DNA from: Hydrogenophaga intermedia
GTDB lineage: Bacteria; Pseudomonadota; Gammaproteobacteria; Burkholderiales; Burkholderiaceae_C
DNA: 7,843 bases
NCBI GenBank assembly: GCA_945869245.1
Contig: CAMBOY010000145.1
Coordinates: 1-7,843 of the forward strand
Direction: 5' to 3'
Shown: positions 1 through 6,487 of the stretch, one piece after another
Position numbering within the stretch: position 1 is the stretch's first letter
Layout of the letters: the number at the start of each line of letters is the position of its first letter
Position numbers and translations under genes: made by a program
The notes under the pieces: generated by a model
The model's input: only the letters and a program-made list of their open reading frames with translations
What the model was told of the DNA's origin: nothing
The model's database searches: none

Positions 1-404
1 TGGCCCTGGCGGCGCGCCAGCATGGCGGGCAGCACCGCGTCCAGCACATAGAGCGCGCCCACGTAGTTCACTTGGTCGTGCTGCAGCATCACATCGAGCT
101 GAAAGTCGGTGGCGCGCATGGGCTGGTACACCCCGGCGCAATACACCACCAGGTCCAGCGGCCCGTCGGCCAGCAGCGTCTGCGCGGCTTGCGCCACCGC
201 CGCGCGGTCGGTGCTGTCCAGCGGCAGGGCCACTGCGCCGGGGTGGGCGTCGACAAAGCTCTGCAGCGGCTCGGGGGAGCGGGCCGAGACGATCACCCGC
301 GCGCCGCGCGCGTGCAAGGCCGACGCCGTGGCGCGCCCAATGCCGGTGGACGCGCCCACCAGCCACACACGCAAACCCTGCCAATGGCGAATCGGTGGGT
401 TCAT
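1..404 (-). CDS. Short-chain dehydrogenase/reductase, 3' end cut by window edge
   Basis: N-terminal 134 residues of an SDR-family oxidoreductase, which would use NAD(P)(H) in the cytoplasm. The nucleotide-binding glycine motif is visible as GASTGIGRA near residues 17-25, after the strand VWLV. The NNAG-type motif appears as YCAG near residue 88. The catalytic Ser/Tyr/Lys lie beyond the window, so the class of substrate cannot be read. The ATG at 404-402 overlaps the TGA of the DUF3833 gene (ATGA), which fixes the start and implies translational coupling. It is the last gene seen in the leftward lipid-modification operon. From memory, an SDR also sits in the corresponding singlet-oxygen-induced operon of Rhodobacter sphaeroides. 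Its substrate is unknown; a lipid-derived carbonyl or alcohol would fit the context, but that is inference. Confidence 0.9.
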   Translation of the reverse strand, partial: MNPPIRHWQGLRVWLVGASTGIGRATASALHARGARVIVSARSPEPLQSFVDAHPGAVALPLDSTDRAAVAQAAQTLLADGPLDLVVYCAGVYQPMRATDFQLDVMLQHDQVNYVGALYVLDAVLPAMLARRQG

Positions 405-946
405 GGCTTCACAAACGTCAGCGTGACCTCACCCAAGCGCAGACCAAACTTGCTCATCACCGCCTTGTTGATCATCACTTTGTCGTCCATCAGGTACATC
501 CAGTCGTCGAGCTCCACATGCCAGACCTTGCCGTCGATGGGCAGCATCATGGTGTAGCGCCAGTTGAAGGCGTTGCCCCGGGTTTGGCCAGAGGCCTCAC
601 CCACCACGTCTTCGGCGGTGCCGGTGTAGCGGCCGTTGCCCAGGTGGCGCAGGCGCCAGATGCGTTTTTGGGTGCTGCCGTCGGAGTAGATGAAGTCCTC
701 GTCGAGGATACCCTCATCGCCATTCCACACGCAGTTCATCACCACAATGAAGCGCTTGACAACTTTGTTGGTGCGGTCGGTGAAGACACCGTAGGCATCC
801 AACCGGCCGTTGAAATAGGTGCGCAGGTCCAGTTCGGGTTTTTCGCCGACGTAGTCGTCGATGCGCGAGGTGCTGCAGCCGCTCAAAGCCAGCAGCGGCA
901 GGGCCAGGCCAGCGCCCAGCAGATGGCGTCGGGTGGGAAGTGTCAT
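401..946 (-). CDS. DUF3833 family lipoprotein
   Basis: A 181-residue protein of the DUF3833 family, whose molecular function is not established. The N-terminus is a lipoprotein signal peptide: a short basic stretch, a hydrophobic segment, and the lipobox LSGC with the lipidated Cys at residue 24. TRRHLL at residues 5-10 resembles a twin-arginine motif, so Tat export of a lipoprotein is possible. The mature part carries stretches I associate with this family, including TYFNGRLDAYGVF, DEDFIYSDGSTQKRIW, DDWMYLMDDKVM and KFGLRLGEVTLTF. The last of these ends essentially at the C-terminus, so the protein looks complete. Its start codon overlaps the MFS stop and its stop overlaps the SDR start (ATGA each time). 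Members commonly occur beside CFA-like methyltransferases and DUF1365 genes, suggesting a lipid-related role in the envelope; that is inference. A reading frame continuing upstream to about 2224 is only a shadow of the MFS gene. Confidence 0.9.
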   Translation of the reverse strand: MTLPTRRHLLGAGLALPLLALSGCSTSRIDDYVGEKPELDLRTYFNGRLDAYGVFTDRTNKVVKRFIVVMNCVWNGDEGILDEDFIYSDGSTQKRIWRLRHLGNGRYTGTAEDVVGEASGQTRGNAFNWRYTMMLPIDGKVWHVELDDWMYLMDDKVMINKAVMSKFGLRLGEVTLTFVKP

Positions 947-2286
947 GGTCGTGTGTGTGAGTCGGTGTCGGAAGAAAAAGCGGGGTCGTGGCGCAGCCAG
1001 CGCCACAGCAAGCCAGTGGCCAGCAGCTTGAGCACACAGGGCGCACCACAGTACACCCAAGTGAGGGCCTGCAGCGCTTGTGGGTCGCGGCTGCCCGGGG
1101 TGTAGCCCCAGGCGGCCAGCAGCGGCAGGGTCAGGCCGGCGGCCAGCGCCAGGTTGAGCTTGTTGACCAAACTCCACCAGCCGAAGTAGACGCCCTCGCC
1201 TTGGCCGCGCTGGCCAATGGCGCCGATCAGACCAGCCAACAAGGCGCCGGGCAAGGCCAGATCGGCGCCCAGAGCCACACCGCCGAGCGCACAAATCAGC
1301 AGAAACAGCCATTCGTCGCCGGGCGACACCGCCAGCGCCCAGACAAACACCGCCACCGCCAGCAGCATGCCGCAGGCCCAGCTGCGCACCAGGCCCACGC
1401 GCTGCACCAGCCGCAGCCACAAGGGAATGCCCAGGGCCGCACACAAAAAATAGCTGCCCAAAAAGGCTGGTTGCCAGGCGGCGCTGGCCTGCAGCCGGTC
1501 TTGCACAAAGAACAGCACCAAGGTAGCAGGCAGGGCGCTGGCCGTGCCGTTGACCAGAAACACCAGCAGCAGGCGCACAAAGCGCGGCTCGCGCAAGGGT
1601 TGGGCCGACACCGCGGTTGTGGTGTGCACCGCAGCGGTGGGCACAGCGGGGCGCACCGCCTGGCGCCACAGCGCCCAGCCCAGCAGCAGCGATACGCTGA
1701 ACACCGACGTACTGACCGACAGGCCCAGCACCACCGGCAACACCGACGCACACACCACACCCAACAAACCCGCGCCTTCGCGCCAGGCCACCACCCGGCT
1801 GCGCTGGGCTTCGTTGCCGCCCAGGCGCGCGCCCCAGGCCTGGTGCGCCACGCTCAACACGCTGTAGGCCAGACTCGCCACCACCAACATGGCACACAGC
1901 CACGCCAGCACAGCGCTGTGGCCCGCCGCCAGCACCGCAGCGGGCGGAAACAGCAGCGCCCACAAACCCAGGCCCAAGACCATCGCCATCACCGCACCCC
2001 AGGCCAGCACTTCGCGGTGCCCGCGACCAAACCAGCCGTCGCACAGACGACCGATCCAGGGATCGACCACCGCGTCCAACAGGCGCGCGGCCAGCAACAC
2101 CGCGCCCAAGCCCGCCAGCGACACCCCCAAGGTGGTGGCGTAGTGGTTGGGCAGCATCACATACAGCGGCAGGGCCACAAAGGCCAGCGGAAAGCCCAAG
2201 GCGCCGTAGCGCACACCATGCCACCAGCCACCCGGTGCGCTGAACACGGCGGCAGCCGCAGAGGGCGCAGCGGATGGGCTGTGCAT
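943..2286 (-). CDS. MFS transporter, GPH/MelB-like cation symporter family
   Basis: A 447-residue, very hydrophobic protein with about 12 predicted membrane segments. It shows marks of the glycoside-pentoside-hexuronide (MelB-like) branch of the major facilitator superfamily. The segment RLLDAVVDPWIGRLCD at about residues 68-83 matches the RxxDAxxDPxxG signature of the second helix and following loop. Other family-like stretches are NGTASALPATLVLFF (246 on), GADLALPGALLAG (about 340) and YFGWWSLVNKLNLALAAGL (about 367). The ATG at 2286 is preferred because the frame upstream of it is antisense to the chalcone-isomerase-like gene and gives a basic, Cys-rich, non-membrane extension. It starts 4 bases after that gene's stop. 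The substrate is unknown. Given the neighbours, a lipid precursor, lysolipid or small organic compound is as plausible as a sugar. Confidence 0.88.
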   Translation of the reverse strand: MHSPSAAPSAAAAVFSAPGGWWHGVRYGALGFPLAFVALPLYVMLPNHYATTLGVSLAGLGAVLLAARLLDAVVDPWIGRLCDGWFGRGHREVLAWGAVMAMVLGLGLWALLFPPAAVLAAGHSAVLAWLCAMLVVASLAYSVLSVAHQAWGARLGGNEAQRSRVVAWREGAGLLGVVCASVLPVVLGLSVSTSVFSVSLLLGWALWRQAVRPAVPTAAVHTTTAVSAQPLREPRFVRLLLVFLVNGTASALPATLVLFFVQDRLQASAAWQPAFLGSYFLCAALGIPLWLRLVQRVGLVRSWACGMLLAVAVFVWALAVSPGDEWLFLLICALGGVALGADLALPGALLAGLIGAIGQRGQGEGVYFGWWSLVNKLNLALAAGLTLPLLAAWGYTPGSRDPQALQALTWVYCGAPCVLKLLATGLLWRWLRHDPAFSSDTDSHTRP

Positions 2287-2290
2287 GGCG

Positions 2291-2833
2291 TCAGCCCGTG
2301 CGGGCGGCCGCGCCCAGCAAAGCCTGGCGCAAGGCTGGCTCTGAAGTATGGGGCGACAGCCACACACCAAAAAACAGCGCCGAGAAGGCCGGCTCATTGA
2401 CCGCACCCAAGACCTGTCCGTTGAGCAGAAAGCGCGCGCCCGTGGCGGGGTCGTGCTCACCGGTGATGCGGTCTTCGGCCTTCACATCGGGAAACAGCTC
2501 GGTCATGCGCGCGAGCCAGCGCTGCGCATCGCCGGGCGCAATCGCTTGGCCGGCGGCGCGCGCCACGCCCTGCATTTCTTTGAGCGAGCGTTCGGCGATC
2601 AAGCGCCCTTTGAGCGCGCGCAGATAGTGCAGCTCCAGCGCCAGCCGGTGCTGGGCAAAGCTGTCGGCCACAAAACCGGGCGCCACCCGCAGCGTGGCGT
2701 CATAAATATTCAAGCCCAAAAAACGCAAGCGCCCCTGGCCGCGCCGTTGCAGCCCGTCGGCTTGGGCCAGCCATGGCGCGGTGGCGCCGGCCAGCAACAA
2801 CAGGGCGCAGCGGCGGCGCGAGCAGGTGGACAT
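2291..2833 (-). CDS. Secreted chalcone isomerase-like domain protein
   Basis: A 180-residue protein with a Sec signal peptide (RRR, then a Leu/Ala core, cleavage after AQA at about residue 25), so it is probably periplasmic. The mature part resembles the bacterial chalcone isomerase-like family. It has a GxGxLRFLGLNIYDATLRV opening (about 32-50), LALELHYLRALKGRLIAERSLKEM (64-87 in two adjoining stretches), and a closing FFGVWLSPHTSEPALRQALL (154-172). Plant chalcone-isomerase-fold relatives include fatty-acid-binding proteins, so lipid binding is a fair guess. Flavonoid chemistry is unlikely here. A GGAG ribosome-binding site lies 9 bases before the ATG. The gene sits 16 bases after the CFA-like gene and 4 bases before the MFS gene. 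A catalytic role cannot be claimed from this sequence. Confidence 0.85.
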   Translation of the reverse strand: MSTCSRRRCALLLLAGATAPWLAQADGLQRRGQGRLRFLGLNIYDATLRVAPGFVADSFAQHRLALELHYLRALKGRLIAERSLKEMQGVARAAGQAIAPGDAQRWLARMTELFPDVKAEDRITGEHDPATGARFLLNGQVLGAVNEPAFSALFFGVWLSPHTSEPALRQALLGAAARTG

Positions 2834-2842
2834 GGTGCTGGT

Positions 2843-2846
2843 CTCC
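2843..2846 (-). promoter_or_regulatory. Ribosome-binding site of the chalcone isomerase-like gene
   Basis: GGAG on the minus strand, 9 bases before the ATG at 2833, inside the 16-base gap after the CFA-like gene. It is the clearest Shine-Dalgarno in the operon; most other genes here rely on overlapping stop/start codons. It supports the chosen start. Confidence 0.6.
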
Positions 2847-2849
2847 GGT

Positions 2850-4121
2850 TCAGGCGCGCTGCAAGGTGAACTGCATCACGTCGATATCGCCCTGCGCAAA
2901 CCCGGCCTCGCAGTAGCACAGGTAGAACTCCCAGATGCGCAGGAAGCGGGTGTCAAAACCCAGCGCGCGCACCGCATCTTGCTGGCGCAAGAAGGACTCG
3001 CGCCACAGCGCCAGGGTACGGCCATAGTCGGGGCCAAAGGCAAAGCGGTCCACCACCTCAAAACCGGCCGCGCGGGCCTGCGCCTCAAACACCGAAGGGC
3101 TGGGCAGGCAGCCGCCTGGAAACACATATTGCTGGATGAAGTCGGTGCTGCGGATGTAGCGCTCGTACAGCGCGTCGTCGATGGTGATGCTCTGGATGCA
3201 GGCGCGCCCGCCCGGTTTGAGCACGCGGTGCAGGGTCTCGAAATAGGTGGGCCAATACTCGCGGCCCACCGCTTCCACCATTTCGATCGAGCACACCGCG
3301 TCGTAGGGTCCGTCGTCGATGTCGCGGTAGTCTTGCAAGCGCAAGTCGGCCTGCACCGGCCAACGCCAGGCGGCGTCTTGGGTGGCCCCAGCCAGGGCCA
3401 CGCCTTGGCGCGCCAGCCGCTCTTGGGCAAAAGCCAGTTGCTCGGTCGACAAGGTCACACCGGTCACGCTGGCGCCGCGCTCCACCGTGGCCATCTCTGC
3501 CAAGGCGCCCCAGCCACAACCCACCTCCAGCACCCGGTCGCCCGCGCGCACCTGGACTTGGTCGAGCGCGCGCGCCACCTTGGCGCGCTGGGCGCTGGGC
3601 AGGTCCATCTCGGGGTCGGCCCACCAAGCCGCCGAGTAGTTCATGGTCTCGTCCAGCCACAAGCTGTAGAAGGCGTTGCCCAGGTCGTAGTGGGCGTGGA
3701 TGTTTTTGCGGCTGTTGGCCTTGGAGTTGCGGTTGAGCAGGTGGCGCACCCGGTAGGCCAAGCGCCCCATCCAGGTGCCAAAAATCAAGTCTTCGACCTC
3801 GCGGCGGTTCACCAGAAACAGGCGCATCAGACCGGTGAGGTCGGGGGTGGTCCAGTCGCCGGCGATGTAACTCTCGGCAAAGCCAATGTCGCCCGACTTT
3901 AAGGTCGCTTCGCACACCCCCCAGTTGTGCAGCACCATGCTGGCGTGTGGCGCATCCGGTGCGCCGCTGCCAAAACGCTGCACCGAGCCATCGGGCAGGT
4001 GCATGGTCAAGTGGCCATGGCGCAGACGTTGCAACAGCTGCAACAAGCGGCGCGCGGCGGACGGCGCGCTGCGGGGGAGTTCAAAGCCCACCGAAGGACT
4101 GTGTGCGGTTGTGGTGTTCAT
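2850..4121 (-). CDS. Cyclopropane-fatty-acid synthase-like SAM methyltransferase (UfaM-like candidate)
   Basis: A 423-residue SAM-dependent methyltransferase of the CFA synthase family, which acts on double bonds of phospholipid acyl chains at the membrane. Visible motifs are HYDLGNAFYSLWLD (144-157), the SAM-binding VLEVGCGWG (197-205), GVTLSTEQ (221-228), LQDYRD (262-267), EMVEAVG (280-286), QYVFPGGCLPS (331-341) and CEAGF (404-408). Compared with E. coli Cfa recalled from memory, the residues matching Glu239, Ile268, Tyr317 and Cys354 are kept (E283, I312, Y366, C404). The bicarbonate ligands Cys139 and His266 align with Ala164 (YSAAWW) and Gln310 (CIQSITI). The region between ER (234-235) and LQDYRD is about 17 residues longer than in E. 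coli. These differences, and the neighbours, fit a methylase that makes methyl-branched unsaturated chains, as UfaM does in furan fatty acid synthesis. Ordinary cyclopropanation cannot be excluded. The ATG at 4121 follows the DUF1365 stop by 11 bases; no clear Shine-Dalgarno is seen. Confidence 0.93.
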   Translation of the reverse strand: MNTTTAHSPSVGFELPRSAPSAARRLLQLLQRLRHGHLTMHLPDGSVQRFGSGAPDAPHASMVLHNWGVCEATLKSGDIGFAESYIAGDWTTPDLTGLMRLFLVNRREVEDLIFGTWMGRLAYRVRHLLNRNSKANSRKNIHAHYDLGNAFYSLWLDETMNYSAAWWADPEMDLPSAQRAKVARALDQVQVRAGDRVLEVGCGWGALAEMATVERGASVTGVTLSTEQLAFAQERLARQGVALAGATQDAAWRWPVQADLRLQDYRDIDDGPYDAVCSIEMVEAVGREYWPTYFETLHRVLKPGGRACIQSITIDDALYERYIRSTDFIQQYVFPGGCLPSPSVFEAQARAAGFEVVDRFAFGPDYGRTLALWRESFLRQQDAVRALGFDTRFLRIWEFYLCYCEAGFAQGDIDVMQFTLQRA

Positions 4122-4132
4122 GGCAGAGTCGG

Positions 4133-4933
4133 TCAGCGAACAGAAGCTTTACCCACCGACACCGCATGAGCGGGTGCAGCGGGTTGGCGAAAAAATGGGG
4201 TTTTTTTGGTCCACAGGCGCAGCGCCTGCCAGTGGATGCGGGCGATCACAGCCAGGGTCATGAGCGGGTGGCGCCAAGTGGCGCGGCGCTGCGTGGCGGC
4301 GTTGAGCGGCAGCAGTTCGCCACTGACACTGGTGCGCACAATGGCCTCGGCGTCGGCCTCGTCGTGGTAATCGATGCGGGCCACCAGACGCGGCGCGCCG
4401 GTGCGTTCGCTGCGCATGAACACAAAGCGGTAGTGGCCCTGCACCGGACAAAACGGCGACACATGCAAGTGTTTGCTGGCGGTGAGCACTTGGCCGTAGT
4501 GCGGCTCGGGCAGCAAGTAACAGTGCCGCTCACCAAAGGTGTTGTTGACCTCGGCCACAATCGCCGCCAGCGAGCCATCGGCGCGGTGGCAGTGCCAAAA
4601 GCTCACCGGTTTGAAGGTGTAGCCCCAGACGCGCGGGTAGGTGTGCAGCCAAATTTCTCCGTCGACACCCTGCACCCCTTGCTGCGCCAGCAAGCCTTCG
4701 ATCCAGGCCAGGGCATCGGGCCCGCCGTCGCCGTGGTCGCGGTCGTAAAACGCCAACGACGCCCAGCGGTTGCGCGCCAAAGCGCCCGGACCGTGGGTGC
4801 GCAGCGCGCGCATGGGCAGCATCAGAAAGTGCGTGGGATAGGCAAACGCATTGGTTTGCGGCCGGGTGCGGGTGTGGCGCACCTGGCCAAAGCCAATCAG
4901 GGCAGCCGCTGGCGCCGCCACGCCGCCGCTCAC
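4133..4933 (-). CDS. DUF1365 domain-containing protein
   Basis: A 266-residue protein of the DUF1365 family, biochemically uncharacterised to my knowledge but commonly found between a COG2907-type FAD protein and a CFA-like methyltransferase, as here. Family-like stretches, numbered from the chosen start, are QVRHTRTRP (17-25), YDRDHGDG (63-70), PRVWGYTFKPVSFWHC (100-115), EVNNTFGERH (128-137) and KHLHVSPF (154-161), followed by a C-terminal IHWQALRLW helix. The conserved His, Asp and Cys residues could bind a metal or substrate, but no mechanism is known. I chose the GTG at 4933 because it forms a GTGA overlap with the stop of the FAD gene and leaves a normal N-terminus. A longer frame from an ATG at 5020 would overlap the FAD gene by about 90 bases, and its extra residues look like antisense code. 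No membrane segment or signal peptide is evident. Confidence 0.88.
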   Translation of the reverse strand: MSGGVAAPAAALIGFGQVRHTRTRPQTNAFAYPTHFLMLPMRALRTHGPGALARNRWASLAFYDRDHGDGGPDALAWIEGLLAQQGVQGVDGEIWLHTYPRVWGYTFKPVSFWHCHRADGSLAAIVAEVNNTFGERHCYLLPEPHYGQVLTASKHLHVSPFCPVQGHYRFVFMRSERTGAPRLVARIDYHDEADAEAIVRTSVSGELLPLNAATQRRATWRHPLMTLAVIARIHWQALRLWTKKTPFFRQPAAPAHAVSVGKASVR

Positions 4934-6339
4934 GCAAACACCCCCGGCAACGCCGCCTGGCGCTGCGCGCTGGCGCTGACCGTGGCGTCTGCCGCCAGCC
5001 CCAAATCGCGCATCAGGCAACGCGCGGCCTGCAAGCCAGCCTTGAGGCCGTCTTCGTGAAAACCGTAACCCATCCAGGCGCCGGCAAAGTAGGTGTGTTG
5101 CTGGCCTTGCAGGTCGGGCATCCGCGCCTGCGCGCGGATGGCGCCGAGGTCGAACACCGGGTGGGCGTATTCAAACTGGTCGATCACCCGGGCCGGGTCG
5201 ATGGGGCGGTGCGGGTTGAGCGACACCACCACCGGCTGCTCCACCGGCAGCGGCTGCAGCTTGTTGATCAGGTAGTGCAAACAGACCTGCGCCGATTCGC
5301 GCCCAGCGTCGGTGGCGCGTTCGTAGTTCCACGCGGCCCAGGCCAGCGGCCGCTCGGGCAGTGTCGTGGTGTCGGTGTGCAGCACCGCTTGGTTGGGCTG
5401 GTAGCGGATGGCGCCCAGCGTCTGGGCCTCGGCCACGCTGGCGCCTTCGCCCAAGATGCGCAGCGCTTGGTCGCTGTGGCAGGCCAGCACCACCGCGTCA
5501 AAGTGCTCCACCTGTGCGTCGGTCACCACCCGCACGCCCTGGCTGTCGCGCAGCAGCGCGCGCACCGGGCTGTTGAGCCGCGCATCGGGCAGGCCCTGGA
5601 CGATTTTTTGCACATAACGCCGCGCGCCTTGGGGCACGGTGAACCACTGCGGGCGCTGGGTCAGCTGAATCAGGCCGTGGTTGTGACAAAAGCGCACCAT
5701 GGTCGCCACCGGGAAGGCCAGCATCTGGTCGGTCGGGCAACTCCAGATGCAACCCAACATGGGCAGAAAGTAGCCGTCGCGAAAGGCGTTAGAAAAACGC
5801 TGCTCGCGCAGAAAGTCGCCCAGCGGCTGCATCAATGGGCCGGTGGGCGCGTCCAGCCCTTGCTCGGCGAGCCGGGTGCACAGTTTGTTGAAGCGCACGA
5901 TGTCGGCCAACATGCGCAAAAAAGTCGGGTTGACCAGGTTGGCGCGCTGGGCAAACACACTGCTGAGCGAGGTGCCGCTCCACTCCAGCTTGCCACCCTG
6001 CGGCCCCAAACCCTGGGCCTGCACCGAAAACGACATGTCCGACGGCACCACCGGCACATCGAGCTGGGCGAACAAGGCCAATAGATTGGGGTAAGTGCGT
6101 TCGTTGAGCACCAGAAAGCCGGTGTCCACACCAAAGGTTTGCTGGCGCCCTTGAGCGTCGGGCAACGTCACGTCCACCGTGTGGGTGTGGCCGCCGAAAT
6201 AGTCTCCCGCTTCGAACAGCGTGACATCGGCCAAGCCTTGCAAGGTGTGCGCCGCAGCCAGGCCCGAGATGCCCGAGCCGACCACCGCTACGGTGGCACG
6301 GCCGGCGCGTTGCAGGTGTTGGCGGGCTTCAGCGAACAT
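4930..6339 (-). CDS. FAD-dependent oxidoreductase, amine-oxidase/desaturase-like (COG2907 type)
   Basis: A 469-residue flavoprotein, first gene of the leftward operon. A Rossmann dinucleotide-binding motif, VVGSGISGL (about 19-27), is followed by the acidic end of the second strand in LFEAGDYFGGHTHTV (about 42-56), the usual place for binding the FAD ribose. The C-terminal FAD motif is AGAWMGYGFHEDG (419-431). VVLACHSDQAL (about 283-293) matches the ATHADQAL-type segment of this family. Family members are annotated as flavin amine oxidases or NAD/FAD-binding proteins and are related in fold to phytoene desaturases. Beside a CFA-like methylase, an acyl-chain desaturase or oxidase role is a reasonable inference; a similar flavoprotein lies in the R. 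sphaeroides singlet-oxygen operon. The ATG at 6339 was preferred over a TTG two codons earlier. No strong Shine-Dalgarno precedes it. Its stop overlaps the DUF1365 start. Confidence 0.9.
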   Translation of the reverse strand: MFAEARQHLQRAGRATVAVVGSGISGLAAAHTLQGLADVTLFEAGDYFGGHTHTVDVTLPDAQGRQQTFGVDTGFLVLNERTYPNLLALFAQLDVPVVPSDMSFSVQAQGLGPQGGKLEWSGTSLSSVFAQRANLVNPTFLRMLADIVRFNKLCTRLAEQGLDAPTGPLMQPLGDFLREQRFSNAFRDGYFLPMLGCIWSCPTDQMLAFPVATMVRFCHNHGLIQLTQRPQWFTVPQGARRYVQKIVQGLPDARLNSPVRALLRDSQGVRVVTDAQVEHFDAVVLACHSDQALRILGEGASVAEAQTLGAIRYQPNQAVLHTDTTTLPERPLAWAAWNYERATDAGRESAQVCLHYLINKLQPLPVEQPVVVSLNPHRPIDPARVIDQFEYAHPVFDLGAIRAQARMPDLQGQQHTYFAGAWMGYGFHEDGLKAGLQAARCLMRDLGLAADATVSASAQRQAALPGVFA

Positions 6340-6375
6340 GGCCAACTTTCGGCGAGGGTGTGCGCCCAGCCTGGG

Positions 6376-6397
6376 AAAAAAAGCGCCTGCGAAGCGC
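6376..6397 (-). terminator. Intrinsic-terminator-like hairpin in the leader of the FAD gene
   Basis: On the minus strand a GCGC / GCGC stem (6397-6394 with 6386-6383) encloses 7 bases and is followed at once by seven T residues (6382-6376). Two outer G-U pairs and one inner U-G pair can extend the stem. It lies 36 bases before the FAD start codon. It could end the peroxidase transcript, but the remaining space is GC-rich and shows no promoter, so an attenuator within the operon leader is also plausible. The core stem is short, so efficiency is uncertain. Confidence 0.5.
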
Positions 6398-6474
6398 CCC
6401 GGAACGAAAGGAGGGAGGGAGGGAGGAGGAGGAGAACCGCCCCAGGATTGCAGCCAATGGCTGGCTTCGCAGGC
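6385..6474 (-). repeat. 11-bp perfect inverted repeat overlapping the terminator-like hairpin
   Basis: GCCTGCGAAGC at 6385-6395 and its exact reverse complement GCTTCGCAGGC at 6464-6474 are 68 bases apart. In leftward RNA the upstream arm (6474-6464) would pair with the downstream arm (6395-6385), which contains the loop and part of both arms of the terminator-like hairpin. The two structures are therefore mutually exclusive, as in a terminator/antiterminator pair. The repeat is directly visible; the function is inference. Confidence 0.6.
6410..6434. repeat. Purine tract of GGGA/GGA repeats (pyrimidine-rich in leftward RNA)
   Basis: An uninterrupted plus-strand G/A run: GG, then three GGG blocks, then three GG blocks, each separated by a single A. 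On the plus strand this could form a two-tier G-quadruplex. In leftward RNA it reads as CUCC/CCUCC repeats and includes CCUCCUU just beyond it, which is identical to the anti-Shine-Dalgarno core of 16S rRNA. It lies inside the loop of the 11-bp inverted repeat. Confidence 0.7.
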
Positions 6475-6487
6475 TCAAACACACTCG

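Noticed and set aside
401..2224. 607-residue minus-strand frame ending as DUF3833
   Set aside because: Only the last 181 residues are a real protein. The rest reads the MFS gene in another frame and is Gly/Ala/Arg low-complexity; the ATG at 946 with a lipoprotein signal is the proper start.
988..2400. Long plus-strand frame (470 residues) rich in Gln, His, Arg and Ala
   Set aside because: It is antisense to the MFS gene and the end of the chalcone-isomerase-like gene, has low-complexity composition typical of shadow frames in GC-rich DNA, and shows no domain.
2287..2460. N-terminal extension of the MFS protein from an ATG at 2460
   Set aside because: The extra 58 residues overlap the preceding gene and are basic and Cys-rich with no membrane character; the ATG at 2286 fits the operon spacing.
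2781..3902. Plus-strand 373-residue frame opposite the CFA-like gene
   Set aside because: It is antisense to a clearly conserved methyltransferase and has no recognisable motif.
4185..4215. Homopolymer A/T runs near the 3' end of the DUF1365 gene as a programmed frameshift or terminator
   Set aside because: The runs encode Lys-Lys and Phe-Phe in frame, do not form a slippery heptamer in the reading phase, and the nearby hairpin is on the wrong side of the T-run for either strand.
4934..5020. Longer DUF1365 start at 5020
   Set aside because: It would overlap the FAD gene by about 90 bases and adds a Gly/Arg-rich stretch absent from the family; the GTGA overlap at 4930-4933 is more natural.
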